NCBI RefSeq assembly: GCF_017591425.1 | Contig: NW_024467106.1 | Coordinates: forward strand, 27,208,501 to 27,272,500 | Direction: 5' to 3' | Length of the DNA: 64,000 bases | Source: Ochotona curzoniae | Taxonomy: Eukaryota; Chordata; Mammalia; Lagomorpha; Ochotonidae | In this document: positions 57,022 to 64,000 of the stretch, in pieces | How the letters are laid out: every line of letters begins with the position of its first letter | Position numbering within the stretch: the stretch's first letter is position 1 | Program-made: the position numbers and the translations under genes | The notes under the pieces: model-generated | The model's database searches: none | What the model saw: the letters and a program-made list of their open reading frames with translations, nothing else | Told to the model about the DNA's origin: nothing

Positions 57022-57589
57022 TGTACTGATAGGACTTTTTAGCTTATGCCAAGTAAGGTGAGAGGACTGTCTCCTTGTTTAAAAATCTGGTCAGTGTGTC
57101 ACAAGGCACTGGAATTGTACTTGTGAAAATAATGAGCTAGTAGTACCAGCCGTGACGAGAGCACTGCGAGTAGTGCATGTATCTCCAGAGGTTCCACCCT
57201 GCAAGGATGATTTCTGATTCAGACAAATAGGAAATTGGAATAACTAACTAAAAGAATTATGCAAATCTCTGTAGTAAACTGGAGTCTGAAATCTGCATAG
57301 TAAAAAGCCCCAAGGAATTAAAATCCTAAGGCAAAGGCCACATGACCGTTTGTCCCTCATGGGAAAGAGAACATGCTCCCAGGACAGGCAGTTATATGGG
57401 GTGGAGAGGTCGCATGTGGACATTGGAGGCTGAGACCAGGCCTCACCACCTACTTCAACAATGGAAGTAAAAGTTTATTTGGGTTTTTAAAACATTTTGA
57501 AATCTGTATATGTCTTTTTTCATAATACGTGCATTCATGATTTTTTTCAGATTATGCAACTCTTGAATTTCAAGTAAAAAAAGTTGAGG
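57022..57589. other. Unique sequence
   Basis: Nothing recognised. Confidence 0.45.
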
Positions 57590-57960
57590 TTTTGCTTAGG
57601 TCATGGGGAGCCATTGAAGGTTTGCGAGTGGAAGCATGACACAATTACAGACATCCATTTTGGAGATTGATGTGAAAGCAGTGAATGGAGTGAGTCTGAT
57701 GGGGAACTATCAGGAGGCAGAAAAACCAGGCAGGAGTCTGTTGCTTAGAGCAGTGTTAGCTAGGATAAAGAGGGCTGGAACTGGAAGGAAGGAATTTTTA
57801 AAGAGAGCTCCAGCTTCATATCTTATGGTGTGAGGATGGTATTCTTTACACAAGAAATAGGAAGCACTGATGGGAAAGAATGTCTATAATATAGTCTTGA
57901 ACTCAGGTGTTTTAGAAACTGTTAAGTGAGCTATGGGGATGGAAAGATATAACAGGTATT
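57590..57960 (-). repeat. L2 ORF2 region, antisense
   Basis: 'catggggagccattgaaggt', 'gcgagtggaagcatgacaca', 'actatcaggaggcagaaaaa' and 'gatgggaaagaatgtctata' follow reversed L2 wording (gggaagccattgaagggttttgagcag...gagtgacatgatc). Confidence 0.7.
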
Positions 57961-58043
57961 TGGGTAGAATAACTGTCAAGCGCCCTTATTATGATCAACA
58001 GTAACTATGATCAATACTTGATTGGACTGTTGCTTCCTATTTC

Positions 58044-58427
58044 AGAAGATTCTAATTTTCTTTTTTTTTTTTAAGATTTATTTATTTTTTATTACAAAGT
58101 CAGATATAAAAAAGATATACAAAGTCAGGAAGAGAGACAGAGAGGAAGATCTGCCATCTGGTGATTCACTCCCCAAGTGAGTGCAATGGCCGGTCTGCAC
58201 TGATCCAAAACCAGGAACCAGGAACCTCTTCTGGGTCTCCCAAGCAGGTGCAGGGTTCCAAGTCTTTGGGCTGTCCTCTACTGCTTTCTCAGGCCACAAG
58301 CAGGGAGCTGGATGGGAAGTAGAGCTGCCAGGATTAGAACCGGCACCCATATGGGATCCCGGTGCATTCAAGGCGAAGACTTCAGCTGCTAGACCACGGG
58401 ACCAGGCCCGAAAAGATTCTAATTTTC
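58044..58427 (-). mobile_element. C-SINE, young pika-type, with 17-base target-site duplication
   Basis: Complete antisense copy, body 58061-58410: T-run, 'aagatttatttattttttat', 'ctggtgattcactccccaag', 'ccacaagcagggagctggat', 'ggattagaaccggcacccat', reversed head 'acgggaccaggccc'. Flanks are 'agaagattctaattttc' (58044-58060) and 'aaaagattctaattttc' (58411-58427). The best-preserved SINE in the window. Frames of 97 and 161 codons across it are artefacts. Confidence 0.97.
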
Positions 58428-59375
58428 ATAATGCAGTTAACAGGAATGAAGGATTCCTCAGCAGAAACACTCATCACAGGACACCTACCTGGAATTTGTA
58501 TCTTCTGCTAGACCGCTATTTAGAAATTCCAAGTTCACTACTGAGCTATCTGAGTCATTCATATTTGCTCACTGCTTGGAGGATGTATGAATCCAAGCAA
58601 GATCCCAGGCAAACTCCTCTGTCTCCCAAGAGTGCCTGTGATCTGAGCCCTATCCAAGTCAGCTGAAAACAGGAGCAAGTCTGAGTGTTGTCCAACCGTG
58701 CTGAACAGTCTGTTCCTTCATTCTGCTTATCACAGAACTCACCCTGTTGCAGAGACTGGCACTCCCTAGGGAAAGACATGCTGAGACCTACTGTCACACC
58801 CCCTTATCGGCCTTGTACGCCTTTGTTTCTCTGTAAATTCACCTGTTGTCCTGATATACAGAGGTGGCACTTACGGTCTATAACCCCAAATTCCCAGTGT
58901 GGTGCCTCTGAGAAAATTTACATTAAGGAATTTCCCAATTTTGGGCAACTCCCTTTGAAGTCCTCCACCTCTGTTGATTATTTCACATTTTACACACATC
59001 CAAACCACATCCTCAATGATCAAACTCAGCTCTGAAGGATCTATGTTTTAGAAGCGTTAGCATATTGGCCAATTCCTTTAAAAATATGTATTGGGGGTTA
59101 TCTGGGAGCTTCCTCAATATGAAGAAGACATATAGTCATGGCTTGCAAAAGATATTAGAATTCAGAAGTGGGTAACTGAATGTTCACAAATGAGGCTGGG
59201 TAGAGGTGGTCATGAGGATAAAGGTGGAACACTAAATATGCAATTGTAAGACTTAATTTTGCACTGATGACACGATGGTTTTAAAACCTGATTTCTGGTG
59301 ATTGGTTAACGGTGAAGACCAAGAACTCTCTAGGGACAGGTGGAAGAAACATTTCAATGACATCCTTGAGGTATG
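58428..59375. other. Unique sequence
   Basis: Frames of 80-116 codons on both strands (58.55-59.03 kb) have no recognised domain. Confidence 0.4.
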
Positions 59376-59695
59376 TTTGAAAAAAATATTTATTTGTGAG
59401 ACAGAGGAAGGGAAGGTGAGAGGGAGAGAGAGAGAAATGAGAAAGCAAGGCCTCCACTGGTTTATTCCCCAAAAGGCCCCCCAACATCTGGGGTTGGGCT
59501 TGGCCACTTTGGGGAGCCAGGAATCCAATAAAGATCTGCCATGTGACTGGTAGGAACCCAGTGACTCAAACCATCACCCACTGCCCATAAGTGTGCACAT
59601 CAGCAGGAGTCAGGAGTGGAGCCGAAGCTTGAACTTCATCTCACACTCCAGTGTAGCAGCACGTGAGCACTCTAACCAGTATCTTAATAGCTTGG
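59376..59695 (-). mobile_element. C-SINE, older subfamily
   Basis: Antisense copy: 'aaaaaaatatttatttgtga', a GA-rich stretch (59400-59440), 'aagatctgccatgtgactgg', 'tctcacactccagtgtagca', with a decayed reversed head near 59690. Confidence 0.88.
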
Positions 59696-60510
59696 CAAAG
59701 TGAATTCCTCAAGACCTACTGAATCTGGAAGATCCTTTTGATAATGGAGCTACCAAACACAGAATAGAGTAGCTAAAGCACTAACCTTGCTGGCATTTAA
59801 GGAGTTTTGATATGATGCACTACTTAGGTAATTATGTTTTTGGTGTGAGTCTAGAATTCAAGTGGAGATACTTGTAGTTAATCCATTAATTTCTGAACTT
59901 TGGTTGTTTCCAGCTGGGAGCCTCACTGACACTAGCTCTAATTAGAAGGCCTGTTTGTGTACTGTCTCTTGGGTGTGGAATACAGGTGAACCAACTGTGC
60001 ATGCAGCTCTTCTTCCCTCTGTAACTTCTACATCATTCACCCTGCAAATAGGGAAGGGTTAGTTAGGACTTCTGAAACTTTCACTCATTTCTGCCTAATG
60101 AGAAAGTTATTGTTGGATGCTCAAGGATCATCTGTATCTCCAGGGGCCAGAAAAGAACTGAACTGAGTTTGTGACAAAGCTGCAGTGAAAACCTCAGAGG
60201 CTTTCTTAACTTCTGTGCTTTCATGAAAAAGAATAGACTAGTAATCAATGTTCAGGTAAAACAAGTCAGCTGGGATTATATCCAAAGCAATGATCTCTGA
60301 TACTAGAGACAATATCAGAGCCCAAAGATGCTCAGAGCCCAGAGATTCAGAAATTGCTGGGTTCGTGCAGAAGAATGAAGATTCAAGGCCACAGGTCCAG
60401 AAACAACAAGCTCAGGGCCAAGGACAAAGTCAGCAGGTTCCTGGGTGTGAGGCTACTGATATGTCTCCTTCCTTCAGTAGGCATCTGCAGCCCCAACTAC
60501 TGTTCAGCCT
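59696..60510. other. Unique sequence up to the L1 start
   Basis: No clear repeat. A 77-codon frame (60290-60523) just before the ORF1 remnant is Gln-rich. It may be decayed L1 5' ORF1 sequence, but I could not confirm this. Confidence 0.35.
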
Positions 60511-60750
60511 TGGATTTCTATGACCCACCTCATTGACCTAACACAAAAGGAAGAGTGTGAGGTGTACCCAGCAAAGATCTCATTTGTATACGAGAATGAA
60601 ATTAGATACTTCCATAGCAAGGAGAAACTAGAAGAATAAGCCAGCACAAAACCAGCTGTACAGAATCTCCTTAGAAATGTGCTAATCTCAGAAAAAAAGG
60701 AAGCAAACCATATGCAAAAATGGCAAATGGGAAGACCTCCCCACTAAAGT
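60511..60750 (+). pseudogene. L1 ORF1 C-terminal remnant
   Basis: The frame ending at the TAA 60637-60639 carries YPAKISF and ENEIRYFHSKEKLEE, the conserved end of the ORF1p RNA-binding C-terminal domain. After this in-frame stop the same frame continues with ASTKPAVQNLL, also ORF1-like, up to about 60747. Intact ORF1p is an RNA chaperone of the L1 particle. Here the coiled coil, the RRM and most of the C-terminal domain are absent upstream. Confidence 0.75.
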
Positions 60751-60807
60751 CCACACGAGGAAAGAGAATTAAACAGATACCAACACCCAAAAAAAACATA
60801 CACGCGT

Positions 60808-62094
60808 GGCAGGACAAAATCGCAGTCTCTCAATATTAACTCTTAACACAAATGGCCTAAATTCATCAATCAAAAGACATAGATTAACACTGGATCAACA
60901 AACAGGACCCAATTATCTGTTGCCTACAAGAGACACATCTAACCAGAAAAGATGCTAAGAAACTGAAAGTGAAGGGATAGATATTTCATGCCAATGTCTA
61001 GAAAAAGGCTGGTGTAGCTGTCCTAATTTCAGATGATATAGACTTCAATGTGACAAATTCCAAAAAGGACATGGAAGGACATTTTATATTGTTGAAAGGA
61101 ATGGTATATCAGGAAGTGATTACCATCATAAATATCTATGCTTCAAATTCAGATGCACCCAGCTATGTGAAGCAATTACTTATGGACTTAAGGGGAGGCA
61201 TAGATGAACATACAATAATCATGGGAGACCTGAACACTCCATTAACGCCAATAGACAGATCGACGAGACAAAAGCTCAACAGAGAAGCTACAGAACTCAC
61301 ACAAACAATAGAACAACTGGACTAAGTAGACATTTATAGAACCTTTCATGCTAAGGCCGCAGATAATACATTTTTTTCAGCAGTGCCTGGCACCTTCTCC
61401 AGGATCGACCACATGATAGGACACAAAGCAAGTCTAACTAACTTAAAAAAAAATTGGAATCATACCATGCACCTTCTCAGACCACCAAGTAATGAAACTG
61501 TAAATCAACAATTCAAAATGCCTCAGGAAATATGTAAACTCTTGGAGGCTGAACAATATGCTATTAAGAAGAAATTAGAGAGATAAAAAAAATGTATGGA
61601 AACCAATGAAAACTCAGATACAACATTTCAAACTTGTGGGACACCGCCAAAGCAGTGCTACGTGGTAAGCTCATTGCAATTGGTGCTCATGTCAATGCCC
61701 AAGAAAGGCATCAAATACAGGAATTAAGCACACACCTCCAGCAACTGGAAAAACAGCAGCAAAATGACCCCACAAACAATAGGAAACCTAGAGGTACTCG
61801 CAGAGGCCATAAGACAAAAAAATCAAAAGAATTCAAATGTGAAATGTAGAAGTCAAGCTTTCAGTATTCACAGATGACATAGAAGAACCAAGAGACTCAA
61901 TACAGAGACTGCTAGAACTTATACGAGAGTTTGGCAGAATGGCAGGGTACAAAATAAACGAACAAAAATCAATAGCCATAGTGTATGCAAATAACCCCAA
62001 GATGGAAAAAGATCTAACCAGCAAGGTACCATACAAAATAACAGAGAAAAGCATGAAGTATCTAGGAATAAACCTAACCATCAAAGAATTGTAA
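60808..62094 (+). pseudogene. L1 ORF2 remnant: endonuclease plus pieces of reverse transcriptase
   Basis: Intact ORF2p nicks target DNA and reverse-transcribes L1 RNA. The start reads LTLNTNGLNSSIKRHRL (endonuclease N-terminus). One frame then runs from about 60958 to 61586 and is broken by TAG codons near 60977 and 60998 and a TAA at 61323. It includes AGVAVLISDDIDF, GDLNTPLTPIDRS and GTFSRIDHMIGHK, the classic APE-like endonuclease motifs with the SRIDH box kept. A separate piece (61634 on) has WDTAKAVLRGK. A further jump near 61785 removes about 300 codons. The last piece (61790-62094) keeps LEVLAEAIRQ and, after a frameshift, VFTDD in place of the reverse transcriptase FADD motif, then GYKINEQKS and KYLGINLT. 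Clearly dead. Confidence 0.9.
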
Positions 62095-62259
62095 AACCTA
62101 ATATACTTTTAAGACCCTAGGCTACTCGGAAATGGGGCAGAAGAGCAGAGAAATCTTCTATCTCCTTAGAATGTGTGAGGAAGATGTGAAGTATAACCTA
62201 TCAGGAACATAACAGGAATCTCATTGACAAGACTCAAATCAGCATTAAACATTAGCAAA

Positions 62260-63490
62260 ACTTTAAAGACATATGGAGGGAATCAGGAGTGATCCTGACA
62301 ACCTCTTAACAGGAGGTCATATGCAAAGAGTAGGGATAGGGGGACCCCAGAGTGGAGCAAAGGGACAGGAGGAGGCTTGTATCCCAACCCTGGAGACTCC
62401 GGATCCTCACCAAGGACTATCAATACGGTCACCAAGAACTACATTCCAACTGCCAAGGAGACACAGGGAATTGGAGTGCCTTCAGAGGCCGAGAACTCTG
62501 AGGTCATCCACCCCCATTTGGATCTACCACATGGGATGGAAGAAGCCCAAATCCTTCCTCACAGGATCCAAGGTCATTGGAATAACAGCCAGGAGCCCTG
62601 AGAGGTCTGCAGAAACAGAACAGTAAACTTCCTTTGGGACTAGGGAGAGGAGCTTTCTCTGGTCCTTACTTAGTTCCAACTTTGGAACTAACCCTCTATT
62701 GCAATGACCATCAGGGTCGCTGCGGAGCCCCCTCCCCAAAAATGCAAACAAATAAACAAAAAATTAGAATAGATAGAAAACAACAGGGAAAGCTTAGAAC
62801 CAGACAGGAAATGGTCAGCGTGGATTTACATACACCTTACTAGGTAGGACACAAAGATTAGTTACTCTCACTGAGGTATGGAATATTTCTCTGCACACCC
62901 CTCCTAAAACTGTTCTGTATTTCAACTGTTGACATATGCCTTGTTAGAGTTATAAGCCAGTTTAGACTATCCTAAAATCTGCCAAGTTCAGCAAAATTAT
63001 ACTTCAACACTATACGCTGCTAAATACTAAAATGAAAATAGACACGAGACAGCTGAATAGTACCCTATAGCCGTTTTAAGGTGTATAGAAGCTGGTTGTA
63101 TATAAACTAAAATTGAAATGTCAATGAAGTAGTCACAGGATGTGGTTAAGAACTTGCATTTTTTAACATATTTGTTACCATGTCAGTTAATTCCACAATG
63201 TTGTAAATTGTTGTTGAGATTATGTTGGGGCTTTTAATTGTTTGGGATGATATTCTGCCAGCTCTGCCTTTGACCAGAGATGGTCTCCCAAAGAAACTGT
63301 TGAATTTATCAAGACAACAAGATGCTGGACTCTATGCTTGGTATATGCTTGCAATGAAAGAATCTCCACTGAACTTGAACTGTGATACTGCAACAAGGTG
63401 GAGGAATCCACCATGGGGGAAGGGGAGGAGATGGGGGAATCCCAGAGTCTATGAAACTGTGTCACATAATACAATGTAATTAATTTAAAA
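62260..63490 (+). repeat. L1 3' UTR, long lagomorph type
   Basis: About 1.2 kb without coding sense. The last 300 bases are homologous in layout to the L1 ends at 4.5 and 34.7 kb: 'tattctgccagctctgcctt', a G-rich tract at 63413-63437, 'gaaactgtgtcacataatac', then 'taatttaaaaaatgag'. Three overlapping frames at 62.27-62.84 kb are chance. Confidence 0.75.
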
Positions 63491-63929
63491 AATGAGGAGT
63501 TTGGAGGAGTCATTAAAAAGTTAAAACTACTCTGAGTACTCTTAAGAAAGACACATTTCTACATAGGTCCTTGTCATGGGCTAAACCAGAGCTGAGTCTG
63601 TTAGTGGCTACACTGCAATGATTGTTAGTGTTCCAAGGTTGGCAAAGCAGATTAGAGCAGAAGCCTCTTCTTGGGAAGTTATCTTTCTCTAGAGAAAGAG
63701 GGTCAGGAACTGCAGCTACCAACTAAGTGTGCTGAAGGGTTGTGATTGAACACGTGAAAACCACTAGTTCTTAAAACCATGGAATGAGATAAAGCACAGC
63801 ACTGATGCATGAAACCCAAGGAAGGAACCCATGGAGAGTTGACCATGATGGATATTACCATGGTCTCCTGTCCCAGCTCAGCCTCTTCTCCTTATGTATG
63901 TGCAATTATATACATTTACAAAGACAACA
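63491..63929. other. Unique sequence
   Basis: Nothing recognised. Confidence 0.45.
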
Positions 63930-64000
63930 GTTAAAGGAAGACTTGAGACAGACAGAGAAGGTCTTCTGTCCAATGGATCATTCCCTAAGTGGCTTCGATG
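63912..64000 (-). mobile_element. C-SINE, antisense, cut by the window edge
   Basis: 'gagacagacagagaaggtct' and 'tctgtccaatggatcattcc' match the reversed 3' part of the SINE. The rest lies beyond position 64000. Confidence 0.8.

Larger units (their letters stand above)
60511..63490 (+). mobile_element. Lagomorph L1, 5'-truncated and internally deleted
   Basis: One L1 copy containing an ORF1 C-terminal remnant, an inter-ORF spacer, broken ORF2 pieces and a long 3' UTR with a G-rich tract and A-rich end. At about 3 kb it is less than half of a full element. Internal deletions remove much of the reverse transcriptase and the ORF2 C-terminus. It cannot mobilise itself. Confidence 0.88.

Noticed and set aside
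58181..58666. 161-codon open frame, plus strand
   Set aside because: First half is the young C-SINE at 58.06-58.41 kb, the rest continues by chance into unique DNA.

Overview
This is nuclear DNA from a placental mammal, almost certainly a lagomorph and most likely a pika (Ochotona). The diagnosis rests on about two dozen copies of the lagomorph tRNA-derived C-SINE. The younger copies have a body ending in 'gtgaatcatcggatggaag' and a tail reading 'ccaataaaaataaataaat', which I associate with Ochotona rather than rabbit. The other interspersed repeats are those of any placental genome: L1 3' ends, L2, MIR and ERVL-MaLR solo LTRs.

I find no gene I can support. There is no CpG island, no exon chain with a recognisable protein, no rRNA, tRNA or snRNA gene, and no CRISPR array. 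Almost every long open frame is the shadow of a SINE, a pyrimidine microsatellite or a LINE. The window is therefore intergenic or lies inside a large intron. One AT-rich block (about 38.6-39.15 kb, minus strand) has a fair splice-acceptor look and a 160-codon stop-free frame, and is noted only as a candidate.

Layout. 0-15 kb: a (TTTC)n tract, then mostly unique sequence with MIR/L2 fossils and four C-SINEs. 15.4-20.9 kb: a busy repeat nest with an L1 3' end, six C-SINEs (one inside another, two carrying microsatellites), a 180-bp segment apparently copied from 3 kb away into a SINE, and two related antisense L1 fragments. 21-36 kb: L2, MIR, two MaLR LTRs, L1 3' ends at 26.9 and 34.3 kb, and AT-rich fossil LINE sequence. 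36-44 kb: mostly unique. 44-50 kb: long L2 remnants on both strands, a near-complete MLT1 LTR, and antisense L1. 51-54 kb: an apparently 5'-inverted L1 hosting a SINE and a (GATA)15 tract, then a 400-bp polypyrimidine block inside a MIR. 54-58 kb: MaLR LTRs and a long L2 body. 60.5-63.5 kb: a lineage-specific L1 with dead ORF1 and ORF2 pieces and a long 3' UTR. The window ends inside another C-SINE.

No functional gene system is visible. The most interesting signals are structural: the templated insertion at 16.5 kb, the nested SINEs, the probable template-switch hairpin at 43.3 kb, the inverted L1 at 52 kb and the polypyrimidine tract at 53 kb. Repeat family names come from recalled consensus patterns, not a database search, and most boundaries are good to about 10-30 bases.
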